64,000 nucleotides of DNA from Lepus europaeus (Eukaryota; Chordata; Mammalia; Lagomorpha; Leporidae): the NCBI RefSeq assembly GCF_033115175.1, contig NC_084827.1, positions 24,670,001-24,734,000 of the forward strand. The letters are read 5' to 3'. The translations under genes and the position numbers were made by a program. Numbering within the stretch: the stretch's first letter is position 1; each line of letters opens with the position of its first letter. Below the pieces are notes generated by a model. That model was not told the origin of the DNA. It worked only from the letters and a program-made list of their open reading frames with translations, and made no database searches. This document shows, one piece after another, positions 22,499 to 34,457 of the stretch.

Positions 22499-22812
22499 GT
22501 ACAATGTCTCTGAAAAGATTTAGGTTTAACTTACCTGAAACCCAGAAAAGGAAACATGAAACAGGAGGTGTAAAAACCAAAGAAAATTCAACATATCCTT
22601 TTAAATTTTCCCCACAAAATAAGAGAAGCAGAGGGTCTATTTGCTATCTTTTAACAAAGTTTTGATCATAATTGTGAAAGGAAAAAGAATTTAAGATGGG
22701 AAAACAATATAGTTAATTCTTATTTGAGTTAAATCAATGTTACTAATTTTCTATGGCTGATGTAACAAATCAGAACAAACTAGGTGACCTAAAACAAAAA
22801 TTTATTATTTTT

Positions 22813-23085
22813 TAAAAAAGGTTTGTTTATTTTATTTGAAAGAGAGAGAGAGAGAGAAATCTCATACAGTTGCTGGTTCACTGCCCAAATGGCCTCCAGG
22901 AGCTTTATCAGGGTCTCCCACATGGGTGCAGGGCCCCAAGCACTTGGGCCATCCTTGGTTGCTTTCTCAGGTGCAGTAGCAGGGAGCTGGATGGGAAGTG
23001 GAGCAGCCGGGAATCGAATTAGTTCCCATATGTGGTGCTGGTTCCACAGACTGTGGCTTAACCAGCTGCACCACAGTACCAGCCC
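22813..23085 (-). mobile_element. C-repeat SINE inside LTR
   Basis: Antisense copy with a GA run at 22842-22857, slightly shortened body and head complement CCACAGTACCAGCCC. The flanking AAATTTATTAT appears on both sides as TSD. Confidence 0.87.
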
Positions 23086-23361
23086 TCAAATTTATTATCT
23101 TACCATTCTTTAGGATAGAAGTCAGATATGGGACTCACTGAGCTAAACTGAAGGTGTCAATGAGGCTGAATTCCTTTCTGGAATATCCAAGAGGAGAATC
23201 CAGTTCCTTGCCTTATATAGCTTCTACAGGCTTCCACACTTGTTGAGTATCTTCTTCCGTTTTCACAGCCAACATGTTGCAATGTTGCATCTCTCCCACC
23301 ATTCTTTTTTTCCCCACCATTCTTTAATAGTCATATCACCCCCTGACTTTTTTATTGAATT

Positions 23362-23381
23362 TTTTTTTGACAGGCAGAGTG

Positions 23382-23421
<40 letters not shown>

Positions 23422-23708
23422 TCTTCCTTTTCCGTTGGTTCACTCTTCAATGGCCGCTGCGGCTTGCATGCTGTGGCCAGCGCACTGCGATGATCCAAAG
23501 CCAGGAGCCAGGTGCTTCTCCTGTTCTCCCATGTGGGTGCAGGGGCCCAAGGACTTGGGCCATCCTCCACTGCACTCCCAGGCCATTGCAGAGAGGTGGA
23601 CTGGAAGAGGGGCAACCGGGACAGAGTCCGGCGCCCCGACTGGGACTAGAACCCGGTGTGCTGGCGCCGCAGGCAGAGGATTAGCCTATTGAGCTATGGC
23701 GCCCTGGC
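23362..23708 (-). mobile_element. Young C-repeat SINE (GC-rich subtype)
   Basis: Tail end GACAGGCAGAGTGGACAGTG, GA run, then the GC-rich body of the youngest-looking subtype in the window, also at 17226, 42903 and 59721, with two tandem B-box-like head segments (23620-23660). It lies in the MLT1-like LTR. Confidence 0.9.
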
Positions 23709-23964
23709 CTCTATTGCATTTCTAAGGACTGTGTGATTACTTTGGGTCCATCTGAATAGCCTTGTTAACCACTCCATCCTTAAGCTTAGCCCTACCTACA
23801 ATGTCTCTTTTGTCATGTAAGATAACATACAGTGTATGAAAGTTATTGAGAGGCCCACTATGCTGCTCAGCATAGTCCATGTAGTTAATATTAAAAAATT
23901 AATTTTTAACTATATTTCTTTAAATACCTTAAAATTACTTCAGATTAACATATGCATGTATATT

Positions 23965-24085
23965 TTTAATTTTTTTATTCTTTATTTTTTAAGGAATACA
24001 TATCTCATAAGTTCAACTTTAGGAATATAGTTATTCTTCCCACCATACCCACCCTCCCACCCACACTCCCACCCCTACTCTTCCC
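23965..24085 (-). mobile_element. Antisense L1 3' end
   Basis: The plus strand shows complemented A-rich tail and T-rich block followed by the pyrimidine-rich complement (CCCACCCTCCCACCC-like) of the L1 purine tract. A related piece lies at 42762-42902. Confidence 0.6.
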
Positions 24086-24091
24086 TTTCTC

Positions 24092-24235
24092 CTTGCTTCA
24101 GCCTGCCCAATACTTACCTCTTGTGACAATCTAAGGAGTGAATCAGCAAATGGAAGATTCTCTCTCCCCTCTTCCTCTCTCTTTCTTTGTCATTCTGCCT
24201 TTCAACTAGAGAGGTAAATAAATCTTTGAAAAATA
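24092..24235 (+). mobile_element. 5'-truncated C-repeat SINE
   Basis: Only the 3' half: TTCAGCCTGCCCAATAC, AGTGAATCAGCAAATGG, CT-rich region, and tail AAATAAATC. Confidence 0.75.
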
Positions 24236-25261
24236 AAGTAAAATAAAATGAAAAACTTAAAAAATGAAATCATAGATTTTTAAAATATACCTTCTTTGTA
24301 GCTTACCAAAAAACAGATACTTTAGCTCATAGTGCTGACAGTGAAAATAAATCCAGACATTCATTTAATTCTGTCAGTTATTCTTAGGCACATTATAGAA
24401 GCAGCATAGTGCAGTAGCAAGACAACTGAGTTAAGCCATCTGAACCCAAAATTATCAGAGCAACCAGTCAATATATGCTCTGGGGCTAGTCACGCCACAC
24501 CTCCAGAGTACACATTTTTTCTTGTACAATGTAAGATTTAATAAGATCAGTGCTTTACAAATTCCAATATTTATATGTGGTTATTAAGAAAGCTCCTTGT
24601 CACACTAAATTTCAACCAAGGATTAACCAATCACCAAGTCCTTATTTCATTCATAAAGTCCTTGTTTCATTCATAACTTAACAACAACACGTTTGATCCT
24701 CTCCTCTTTTACAGGAGGATTTTCTGGCTGCCCTATTTTCTCAGACACATTTTGTTCTTTCCAGACAACAGTTCATGAAAACAACGTCCCAGGCATCTCT
24801 GGGTTGCTGAGCAGGCTAAGATTAGATATTCCAATTTCTCACCCATTGCAGTTGACCTTCCAGTGACTTCTCTCAGTGCCCAATTTTTCAGAAGCCCAAG
24901 AACATATTTCCTCACTGACCTCATTTTGCAAGTCAGCTGTAAATCCAGGATGTAAGATTTTAGTTCCTAGTACTCTTTATGCTTTTTGTCCAAAGTACTG
25001 TATCATTCTAATAATATACAACAAATAAATGGTCAAGTTTTATGAAATCAATTTTAAATGTGTTCCAACAACTAGAAAAGGCAGCAATAACTCATTTCAG
25101 CAAAATTTTCTTGCGAGAAAAGGATATTTTAAATTGTAACATTACACTAATACACAGAGTACAAAAAAGTAACATAATAAATGAAATTGACATTCTAAGG
25201 TTTGATTAGTTTATAGCCCTTGTCTATACTCCTGAGGAACAGTGATTTTGGTTGTTTGTTT
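24236..25261. other. Unassigned AT-rich intergenic sequence
   Basis: A weak MIR-like stretch lies near 24395-24560. A two-copy 19-bp tandem repeat (AAGTCCTT[A/G]TTTCATTCAT) lies near 24638-24675. No gene is recognised. Confidence 0.4.
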
Positions 25262-25307
25262 AAACATTTATTTGTTTTATTGGAAAGGCAGAGTTACAGA
25301 GAGGCTG

Positions 25308-25344
<37 letters not shown>

Positions 25345-25607
25345 TCTTCCATCTTCCTTCCACTGGTTCACTCCCCAAATGGTCACAACAGCCAGAGCTG
25401 GGCTGATCCAAAGCCAGGAGCCAGGAGCTTCTTCCAGGTCTCCCACGTGGGTGCAAGTCCCAAGGGCTTGGGCCATCTTCTACTGCTTTCCCAGGCCATA
25501 GAAGAGAGCTGGATCAGAAGTGAAGCAGCTGGGACTTGAACCGGCACCCATATGGGATGCTGGCACTATAGGCAGCGGCTTTACCCACTACACCACAGTG
25601 CCAGCAC
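25262..25607 (-). mobile_element. C-repeat SINE
   Basis: Full-length antisense copy with a long GA run (25313-25341) and head complement TACACCACAGTGCCAGC. Confidence 0.9.
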
Positions 25608-25649
25608 CAACATTAATTTTTCTGCTTACTAATTGTTTAATTCTTTATT

Positions 25650-25852
25650 TAGTAGAGGTTAAGCTCATGACTTTAAAGTAAATTGAAAGTATGTAGTAAC
25701 TGAAAAATTAAAAGAAAAATAAGAAATTAAGGAAGAGGGATAGCGGGAGCAAGGGAAGAAAGGTAGAGTGGAAAGTATGGTTCTGTTCTTAAAATGTGTA
25801 TATTAAATACATGAAATTGATTCTCTTTGCATAAATAAATAATTTTAATTGC
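25650..25852 (+). mobile_element. Old L1 3' end
   Basis: Purine-rich block (25730-25785), TTCTTAAAATGTGTATATTAAA, ACATGAAATTG and AAATAAATAA tail fit the terminal 200 bases of an older lagomorph L1 subfamily. Confidence 0.55.
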
Positions 25853-27312
25853 AATATTATAAATGTTATCAAAACCTACCCAGAACAATACTTATATTCT
25901 GTGTGCATTCACTCCAAAATGAAAAGGCACAGTGAAATTCATAACCAAATTCACTTTTTCTTGATTACATTTCAACCAGAGGTATTGAGAACTGTATAAC
26001 TCTGGCACAAGAAAAGTATTGGGATCCCTATTCATTTTTTATTTTATGGACTTCATTCAGTTCAAATAAGGTCTCTTATTTTTTATGGACAATTCACCCA
26101 CACTTCTTGGGAATCTAGCTTCTCATTTCCATTCTGATTTCAGCTTACGCCCTTTCATTCCATTTCTTTCCCATTTTTTGGATTGGCGCATACTTTTTTT
26201 TGGGGGGGATTACTTACATACTTCCTCCCCCATTTAGGTGTCCTCTTGTATTTCTGCAGATCTCTTTTAACCAGATAAACTCCCTGTGCCAAACAAAAAC
26301 AAAAACAAAACAAACAAACAGAAAAACCTCCAGTACAGCCAGGAGTTCATTAAGGAAATACCTGATACAGCAAAAATAAGATACAAACCCTGCCCTCACA
26401 AAGTGTACAGCCTAAATGAATTAGATAATGAAAATAATAATGTTCTAAGTGTTCTGCAAAGTGAGCTGTAATGTTTGGTAGCTTCACAATAAAGTAGCCT
26501 AGGTAGATTGGGGAATTATACTTAGAATAAATCTTCCTGGTCCACACACATCGTCTTCAAAGCTACACACCACCCAGTAGCTGGAAACATCACCATTCCA
26601 GCTATAACCCACATTCCAAAATGTAAGAGGAAGATATTACTTGTTCTTTATTTATCTGCTCAATTCAATGCTATATTCTTCTGGTTCCTACTAGGAAAAT
26701 TCTGTATGAAACACTATGGAAATGATGCAAAGGAAGGATCATCTCCTTCTCACTGACAAAAGTCTAAAACAGGCTCAGTATTTATGAACTGCTTACATGA
26801 GAACATATACAAGATAGTAATTATTTCTCCTAGTACATTACATTTAATTGAATAGGAAATAAAATGCCCAGAGGTTCCTTTAAAATAAGCTCAGTGAGAA
26901 TACAGTCTTGCTATCTAATGATCCAAAACTCTATTTATGTTTTCTAAAGAGCAATTAACTCATTTAAAAGATTGTTGGGCATTTCAGGCAGGATATCAAT
27001 AATATCAAGTCTTTCCAAGTATCAATGTTGGTTCCCACTGCATGTCTATTTTTAATGAAGTCATGATGGAACATTTTTCAATGATCCTCTTTCCAAGAAA
27101 CTTGAATAATTTTGTCTGATTGTCTCTATCTTTTTCCAAGTTTTAATATCCAGTCACAATATTTTTAGAAAAATGAAATAACTTAATGAATGAAAAAAAT
27201 GATTGCACTTTTTATATCAGCATTACATTTTCATTTATCTATATTAAGTATTATAGACAATTACCTCACCATCACAAGGTCAGAAGCTTTTGCTAAATAC
27301 TCCATTTGTCAA
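25853..27312. other. Unassigned AT-rich intergenic sequence
   Basis: A stretch near 26370-26470 resembles an unnamed ancient interspersed repeat (ATACAAACCCTGCCCTCAC). No gene is recognised. Confidence 0.4.
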
Positions 27313-27324
27313 TGATGCATTTTC

Positions 27325-27667
27325 TTTTTTTTTAAAGATTTATTTATTTATTTATTTATTTGAAAGTCAGTGTTACACAGAGAGAGGAGAGGCAGAGAGA
27401 GAGAGAGGTTTTCCATCCGATGGTTCACTCCCCAATTGGCCTCAACAGCTGGAGCTGCACCAATCCGAAGCCAGGAGCCAGGAGCTTCCGCCTGGTCTCC
27501 CTCATGGGTTCAGGGGCCCAAGGACTTGGCCCATCTTCTACTGCTTTCCCAGGCCATAGCAGAGAACTGGATGGGCAGTGGAGCAGCCGGGTCTCAAACC
27601 GGCACCCAAATGGGATGCTGGCACTTCAGCCCAGGGCATTAACCCGCTGCACCACAGCACTGGCACC
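27325..27667 (-). mobile_element. C-repeat SINE
   Basis: Full-length antisense copy of the subtype with GAAAGTCAGTGTTACACAG. A perfect 12-bp TSD (TGATGCATTTTC) lies at 27313-27324 and 27668-27679. Confidence 0.93.
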
Positions 27668-27774
27668 TGATGCATTTTCATTTAATTATACTTTAAAATA
27701 ATTCCATGATGTTGATATACATGTATGAATCTTTACCTTTCCTAAACTGAAATCTTTTTTGCTTCTCTATGGGG

Positions 27775-27900
27775 AAGGCATGGACTTTGAACTAGATACA
27801 CTTGGGCTCCAAGACTGGTTCTGTCATTTAAGACTTATGTAGCCTTGGACAAGTTAAATAGCCTTCCTACACTGTCTATAAACAGTGGTTGGTTGTGATA
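27775..27900 (+). repeat. MIR SINE remnant
   Basis: Core MIR order is readable: GCATGGACTTTGAACTAGA, then GTTCTGTCATTTAAGACTTA, then AGCCTTGGACAAGTTAAATA. Confidence 0.65.
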
Positions 27901-27969
27901 CTTCATAGTAGAGTTTCTCAATATTAACATTGCCAACATTTTGTCCCAGAAACTTCTCTGTTGTAAAAA

Positions 27970-28222
27970 CACTGTCCTGGCACCACTTGGGATGCCTAAA
28001 TCCCAATTTGGAGTGCCTAATTCTAGCTTCCTGCTAATGCACACCCTGGGAGGCAGCAGTGATGGCTCAAATACTTGGATCCCTCTCATGTGGGAAATCT
28101 GGATTGAGTTCCTGGCTCCTGGCTTCAGCCTAGCCCAGCCCTGGCTATTGTAGGTATTTGATAAGTGAATCAGCAGATGAAGTATCTCTGTCTCTATCTC
28201 TCTCCCTGTCAAATAAAATGGA
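27970..28222 (+). mobile_element. Old C-repeat SINE
   Basis: Body CTAGCTTCCTGCTAATGCAC, CTGGCTCCTGGCTTCAGCC and AAGTGAATCAGCAGATG, then CT-rich region and CAAATAAAATGG. Head degraded. Confidence 0.8.
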
Positions 28223-28473
28223 AGTAGTTAAAATTTTAAAAAAGAAAGAAAATGTCCTTCCTGTTCATTGTCAAGCTTACCAATATCTGTTTTCTACTCA
28301 CTAGATGTCAGTACCCCTCATTGTAAAAACCAAAACAGCATTATACTGTATGAAAACAAAAAAAAAAAATTAGAAATCACAGAAATGAAAAACTATATTT
28401 TCTAACAAAAGTTTGGTCATGATTCAGAAAAAAAAATAATTTACTATTACTTTAACTAAAATTATAAGGTTTT

Positions 28474-29120
28474 AGGGGCTGGTATTGTGATGCAGTGGTT
28501 TAAAACACCACTTATGGGGCCGGCACCATGATGCAGTGGGTTAATCCTCCGCCTTCGGCACCAGCATCCGATATGGGTGCTGGTTCAGGACTCGGCTGCT
28601 CCACTTCCCATCCAGCTCTCTGCTATGGCCTGGGAAAGCAGTAGAAGATGGCCCAAGTCTTTGGGCCCCTACACCCACGTGGGAGACCAGGAGGAGGCTC
28701 CTGGCTCCTGGCTTCAGATTGGCGTAGCTCTAGCCGTTGCGGCCATTTGGGGAGTGAACCAACGGAAGGAAGAGCTTTCTCTGCCTCTCCTCTCTCTGTG
28801 TAACACTGACTTTCAAATAAATAAATAAATCTTAAAAAAAAAGACACTGGTATCCCACTTCAGATTGCCACTTTGAATTCTAGCTTCTCTATTTAAGCTT
28901 TAGTTCCCTACTAACGTGCCTAGGAAGGCAGCAGTTGATGGCCTGAGGACTTGGGGCCCTGCCACCAATGTAGGAGACCCAGATGAAGTTCCTGGCTCCT
29001 GGCTTCATCCTGGCCCCAACCTTTCTGTTGCAGCCATTTGAGGAGTGAGCCAATAGATTTCTCTGTCCCTCTCTCTGTCACTTTGCCTTTCAAAAATATC
29101 TTTTTAAAATATAAATAAAA
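28474..29120 (+). mobile_element. Old C-repeat SINE split by a younger SINE
   Basis: Head at 28474-28517 (GGGGCTGGTATTGTGATGC) and remainder at 28843-29120, ending in TTTGCCTTTCAAAAATATC. A same-orientation SINE at 28518-28840 separates them. Confidence 0.82.
28518..28840 (+). mobile_element. Young C-repeat SINE, nested
   Basis: Close to consensus, head GGGCCGGCACCATGATGC to tail AAATAAATAAATAAATC. The TSD is not cleanly resolved because the flanks are themselves SINE sequence. Confidence 0.9.
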
Positions 29121-29589
29121 AGAATTACAAGCCTTTAACTGTGCCTGTTTGGTGGATGAGGAAGGCAGAAAAAATATGAGGAACTTATAACAAATTCAGC
29201 AGGTAATCAGTTTCAACACTAGCTGCCTTTTTATCTTTCAGTCTTATGAAAATTCACTTCAAATTAAATGTAAGTCTTAACTTCCTGAGCCTGATAATGT
29301 AGAAAGGGTTCATCATTGGGAGACTGAGCTGGATAACAATCATGGTTTTATCATTTCCTGCTCCAAGATCATGGGAAAATTCCCACCCATTCTGATCATG
29401 TTTCCTTATCTGTAAATTAGAGAGTAGTAATACTAACTTGAAGTGTCTTATGAGTATCCCATTTTATCCCTAAAATAGTACTCAGGGATTGATCACTGGA
29501 GGTTCTATCAAAGATGGAGAAGCAAGCACTAGAGAAAGAAAGCTGTGACTTGGGGGGCAGGGACATTTGTCCTGGCAATTGACATTTGT
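29121..29589. other. Intergenic; weak MIR-like stretch
   Basis: 29310-29460 has a MIR-like order (TTTCCTTATCTGTAAATTAG, GTAATACTAAC) but is too diverged for a firm call. No gene. Confidence 0.4.
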
Positions 29590-29845
29590 GTCTCTGTGTT
29601 CATGCCTGCCACAGCTACTGATGCCAGCTTCCTGCTAACACAAACCCTGGAAGACAGTCATGATGGTTCAAGTGATTGGGTTCTGCCACACATGAGAGAC
29701 CTGGATTGAGTTCCAGCTTCCTGGCTTTGGCCCCAGTCCAGTCCTAGTTATTGTGGGTATTTGGGGAGTGAATCAGCAGATGAGAGCTCCAAGTCTTTCT
29801 ACCTGTCCAATTCTCTGCTTCCCAAACAAATAAAAAATTAATGAA
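29590..29845 (+). mobile_element. Old C-repeat SINE
   Basis: Landmarks GCCAGCTTCCTGCTAACAC, CTGGATTGAGTTCCAG and GGGGAGTGAATCAGCAGATG; head and tail degraded. Confidence 0.78.
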
Positions 29846-29879
29846 AAACGAAAGAATGAAAGCAGTGACATTAATAAGC

Positions 29880-30425
29880 AATGGCATTAATAAGAATTAT
29901 GAGTTATTGTGTATCTGCTATGAACCAGGTGTTAGGAGTGTGGCTAACTTTATTTTTTAAAGAGACTTATTTATTTATTTGAAAGGCAGAGTTAAGGGAG
30001 GGGTGGGAGATCTTCCATCCACTGGTTCACTCCCCAGATGGCCGCAACAGCCGGAGTTGTGCCAATCTGAAACCAGGGGCCAGGAGCTTTTTCCAGGTCT
30101 CCCATGAGGGTACAGGGGCCCAAGTACTTGAGCCATCTTCTGCCACTTTCCCAAGCACATTAGCAAGGAGCTGGATTAGAAGTGGAGCAGTCGGGACTTG
30201 AAATGGTACCCATATGGGATGCCAGGGCCACAGACTGCAGCTTTACCAGCTACACAACAGCACCATCCTCTAACTTAATGACTTTTTAAGAAAGCAAAAA
30301 TAAAACTCTAAGCATGGTACAAAATTAAGCTAACCCCCATTTAGAGAAGCACCCGTGTGCTGAGGCCACATGCTCAGGACGTGATGGAGTTAGGATTACA
30401 GTCTTCCACTCTAAGATCCTAACGT
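29880..30425 (-). repeat. MIR/L2-like remnant split by a SINE
   Basis: The left piece (29880-29953, TATCTGCTATGAACCAGGTG) and right piece (30270-30425, GATGGAGTTAGGATTACAG) read as one antisense old repeat interrupted by the SINE at 29954-30269. Confidence 0.5.
29954..30269 (-). mobile_element. C-repeat SINE
   Basis: Antisense copy whose GA region is unusually short. The flanking CTAACTT occurs on both sides (29944 and 30269) as probable TSD. Confidence 0.88.
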
Positions 30426-31173
30426 ATCCTATTTTATCTAATTATTTCACATTATTAGGGGTGTATGGCCAGAGATTGCACCAAGTCCCCCAAGCTGATG
30501 AAATGTGTCTTTTCACTTATATTATTGGCTTCAGAAATTAAACCCCAGGCACAATACTTCAGAGACCAAGCTCTGGAGTCAAGCGCAAATTGTTTACCCC
30601 TCTTTGCTTTGGTCTACTTTCTGGAAGGAGAGATAATGATAGAAGTTTCCCTATAAGGCTGGGCAGAGATCAGATGAGTTATTTCACATAAAGTTCACAC
30701 ACAAGTGCCTGGTACATGGAGAGTACTAAAATATGAGGATTAACTGTCATTAACTCTCCTCATTTCTTTTTCTCCTCTCCTCTTTCTTTACTTTCCTTCT
30801 TAATCATCTCCTGTGATATTAGTTCTCCTTTATAGAAGAAGTACTGGCTCCCAAAGGCGTTGCTGTAAACTTAGTCATTCCTCAGCCTGGCAATGAATAC
30901 TCTATCAGCTGGTGTGAAAGAGCAATTAGATGTAAGATTTATTTTTTATAAATTTCAAGCTGCCAAAACACAACTGATTGAATGTATCATTTGTTCTTAT
31001 TTATTTGAAATGAAATAATTGCCAAATATTAAAATTTCTCAACTTTTTTTATTTTAAGGATTTTCAAATTCAGTGAATAATACAATAAACACTCAAATAC
31101 CCTTTGCTAGATTCACTAACATTTTACCATATTTGTGCCTTCTTTTCTCTCTTTCTCCCTCCCTCCCCACTCC
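30426..31173. other. Intergenic with MIR remnant
   Basis: 30560-30750 is probably a plus-strand MIR (AGCTCTGGAGTCAAG; GTGCCTGGTACATGGAGAG). No gene is recognised. Confidence 0.5.
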
Positions 31174-31181
31174 TAAATACT

Positions 31182-31532
31182 TTTTTTAAATAAGTTACTT
31201 TGTAAAGATTTTTTTTTAAATTCATTTATTTATTTGAAAGGCAGAGTTACAGAGAGGCAGAGAGAAAGAGAGGTCTTACATCCACTAGTTCACTCCCCAG
31301 ATGGCCACAATGGCTGGATCTGCACTGATCCGAAACCATGAGCCAGGAGCTTCTTCCTGGTCTCCCACACAGGTGCAGGGGCCCAAAACCTTGGGCCATC
31401 TTCTACTGCTTTCCCAGGCCATAGCAGAGAACTAGATCAAAGGTGGAGCAGCTGGTACTTGAACCAGTGCCCATATGGGATGCCGGCACTGCAAGTGGCA
31501 GCTTTACCTGCTATGCCAGAGCACCAGTCCCA
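31182..31532 (-). mobile_element. C-repeat SINE
   Basis: Full antisense body and head complement. TAAATACT at 31174-31181 and 31533-31540 is the probable TSD, which places an unusually long T-rich tail complement (31182-31230) inside the element. Confidence 0.85.
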
Positions 31533-31540
31533 TAAATACT

Positions 31541-32239
31541 TAAATATGCATTCCCAAAACTGAGAACATTCTTTATGTAATTATACTACCTTTATCACAT
31601 CTAAGAAAACAGCAATTAAATAAAATCATCTAATACTCAGTCCAGATTCAAATTTCCCCATTAGTCCCCAAAATGCCTTTAAAAGACGTATTTCAAACAT
31701 TATTGTATTGCACACATTTATTTGATAGTCTAATTAAGTTATTTTAATTTAAAATAACCTACCTGCCAGCCTTTTTTTTTTTTTTTGCCTTTTTCATTGT
31801 CTTAAGTTTTTTTTTTTTTTTTAAGTCCAGCCAAGTGTCTTGGAGATTAAATTCAAGGTAAACATTTAGTTTAAAAGAACAGTTAAGTAATATTGGGTGT
31901 TTCTTTTTGCATTCTATTAGGACATCTATCTTATCTGATTGTCCCATTATTGGCAATGTCAAGTTTAAGCATGTTGCAAGCTGGTGACCTCCAGATCATT
32001 CTAGTTAAATATATATTTGTCATTTCATAAACCATAAATTACCTGTGCTGTGATATTTTTAAGATTGTGTGAATCAATTGCAGCAGATTTTTGTAATACC
32101 CTCAATATTTCAGCAGAAATAAGCTTATAGACTTTTCTAAAAATGTATTCCCTTAATCTGTTATTTTAAGTAGCACTGTAGACTATAATCATCATCATTG
32201 TTATTCATTGTGTTATAATCCACTTCCACTATTCTTTTT
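31541..32239. other. Unassigned AT-rich sequence with T runs
   Basis: Two T homopolymers of about 14 lie near 31772 and 31809. No gene or repeat family is recognised. Confidence 0.5.
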
Positions 32240-32558
32240 AAATAAATTTATTTATTTATTTATTTATTTAAGAGGGAGAGAGATAGGGAGATCAACCCTA
32301 CCTACTGGCTCACTAAATGCCCACAGAGTCCAGGGAGGTGTTGCAGCTGGTCAAAACTAAGAGCCAGGAATTAAATCCAGTTCTCCAATTTGGGTAGCAG
32401 AAACCCAGTCACCTGAGCTATCACTGCTTCTTCCCTGGGTCTGCATTAGCAGGAATCTGGAGTCAGGGGCCAGAGCCAACTATCAAACCCTGGCACTCCA
32501 ATATGTGATGCAGTATCCTAACTGACATTTTAGCTTCTAGACCAAAAGCCTGCCCCCA
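32240..32558 (-). mobile_element. Old C-repeat SINE
   Basis: Antisense: tail complement (TTATTTATTTATTTATTTA), body of the old subtype (GGGTCTGCATTAGCAGGAA) and head complement AAGCCTGCCCCC. Confidence 0.82.
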
Positions 32559-32964
32559 TTGTTTTTCATGCTCAAATTGTCCCAAATTTGACTACTGCAA
32601 GTCATCCATCGTGTAAGTTCCTTTTGAGTAAATTTCCTCCTTGCTCTCTAGTACAGAATACCCCAAGCTCTCCTGGAAACAGATATTTCTTCAAGCTCCT
32701 TAGCTCTTTTGGATGAGAAAGGCAGGTGTACTTAGCACTCCATACAGGAGTCTCATTACTTCTAGATATTTTCTTGGAAACATTAATTTTTATGTGCACT
32801 TGAGTCTACTATTAAATTATTGTGGTTTTCCACTGATATAATCTAGTCCTAGAAGTTTTCATTACTTTAGTTTTCTAAGACATTTTAATATTCAATTTTG
32901 TCAGTTATCCATTTTTATTCTGCTTTCTCACTGAATAACAACATATTTTAGTAACTGTCAACTT
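32559..32964. other. Unassigned intergenic sequence
   Basis: No gene or repeat is recognised. Confidence 0.5.
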
Positions 32965-33277
32965 GACCAGCACTGTGGTGTAGTAGACTGGGCCTCTGCC
33001 CGTGGTGCCAGCATCCCATATGGGTGCCAGGTCATGTCCTGGCTGCTCCTCTTCTGATCCAGCTCTCTTCTATGGCCAGGGAAAGCAGTAGAAGATGGCC
33101 CAAGTCCTTGTGCCCTTGAACCCATGTGGGAGACCTGGAGGAAGCTCATGGCTCCCAGCTTCGGATTGGCTTAGCTCCAGCCATTAAGGCCATTTGGAGA
33201 ATGAACCAGTGGATGGAAGACCTTTCTCTCTGTCTCTCCCTCTCTCTTAGCCCACTATGCCACAGCACCAGCCCCAT
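32965..33277 (+). mobile_element. C-repeat SINE with inverted head at its 3' end
   Basis: Plus-strand head and body run to the CT region at about 33248. In place of the AAATAAAT tail come 29 bases (33249-33277) that are the complement of a C-SINE head (GCCCACTATGCCACAGCACC). The unit therefore starts and ends with inverted head sequence. Confidence 0.8.
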
Positions 33278-33989
33278 GTTTTCTTATATTTTTACAAGAG
33301 ATTTTTTAAATTAAATTTTAAATGGTTAGTGGTGACATGTAAAGAAAAGTATCTGTTTTTATTTATTTTATAGCTGTTTACCTTACTGAAATATTTTGAA
33401 TTCAAATAGTTTCTTCTTAAATTCTCTCTGTAGAGTGTTCCAAGTAGACAATCACACCTTATATAAATGAATATATTTTTCCTCATCCTTTCTCCTGTTT
33501 GTGAATTAAATATAGAGTGTGGACAACCTACCACTTTCTGCCTACAGTAAAATGGGAGCTTCAGGGGTTATGGGGGAGAAAAAAAAAGCAAAAACCGGAT
33601 CTTGACTAAGGTGGTCCGGCAGTTCCTGGAAAGCCCATTTTTACATAAAATTGGAAGACTGGAACTGGGAACACATCTAAAACAGACACCTTCTCCATGG
33701 AAGGGGCTTAATAAAGATGCAAACACATGAACACTGTGCCTCATCTGGACACTTGAGTTCGTTTGCTCCGTGAGATTCTTATGCTGGGACCAACGCAGAC
33801 ATTGTCTTCTGAAGAGTTTGCTTTGATAAATTAGATGGTTTCACTTTTAAAAAAATATGCCAGGTGAAGAACAGTATGTTTATTCTGTATGTCAAAAAGA
33901 AATAGAAGGAAAAAAAACACTCAGGGGACAGGTACAGAAGCAAGCTGTGCATGCTTGGTAGTTTTCTGTTTAAAAGTGACCTGATGGAA
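33278..33989. other. Unassigned intergenic sequence
   Basis: 33545-33830 is less AT-rich and contains AATAAA near 33711 but no protein frame. No family is recognised. Confidence 0.45.
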
Positions 33990-34280
33990 AGGCTTTGACC
34001 TACTTGCTAAGGAAACCTGCATCCTATGTTGGAGTACCTGGGTTTGAGTCCAGGCTCCTAATGCTCCCAGTTCCAGCTTCTGCTAATGGTCACTCTGGAA
34101 AACAACAAATGATGGCTCAGGTAGTTAGATCCCTGCCACCCACGTAAGATACCCAGATTGAGTTCCCAGCTCCTGGCTTCAGCCAGGCCCAGGCCCAGCT
34201 ATTGCAAGCATTTGGGAAGTAAACCAATGGGTGGGAGATTTCTCTCTTCCTCTCTCAAATAAATGAATACATTTTTAAAG
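33990..34280 (+). mobile_element. Old C-repeat SINE
   Basis: Landmarks CCAGCTTCTGCTAATGG, CACCCACGTAAGATACC, GGGAAGTAAACCAATGG and tail TCAAATAAATGAATAC. Confidence 0.8.
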
Positions 34281-34457
34281 AGGGACCTAGATTCATTGCA
34301 TCACATTTACAGTAACAATGGGGATTAATTCATATATTTTTCAATTTATTGAGTAATACTTCTTTTTGTTTTTAACATATTCAATATGGATACATATATA
34401 CACTAAATACTTACATTATTGCAAATGCAAACATTTTAATGAGTTAAAGGGGTTTTT

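Larger units (their letters stand above)
22742..23885 (-). mobile_element. MLT1-like MaLR LTR split by two SINEs
   Basis: Antisense LTR in three pieces: 22742-22812 (CTATGGCTGATGTAACAAAT, AAATTTATTAT), 23086-23361 (AGAAGTCAGATATGGGACTC; GAGAATCCAGTTCCTTGCC) and 23709-23885 (TGTGTGATTACTTTGGGTCC; TTTTGTCATGTAAGATAACA). These match the MLT1 LTR consensus in reverse order. SINEs at 22813-23085 and 23362-23708 inserted later. Confidence 0.75.
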
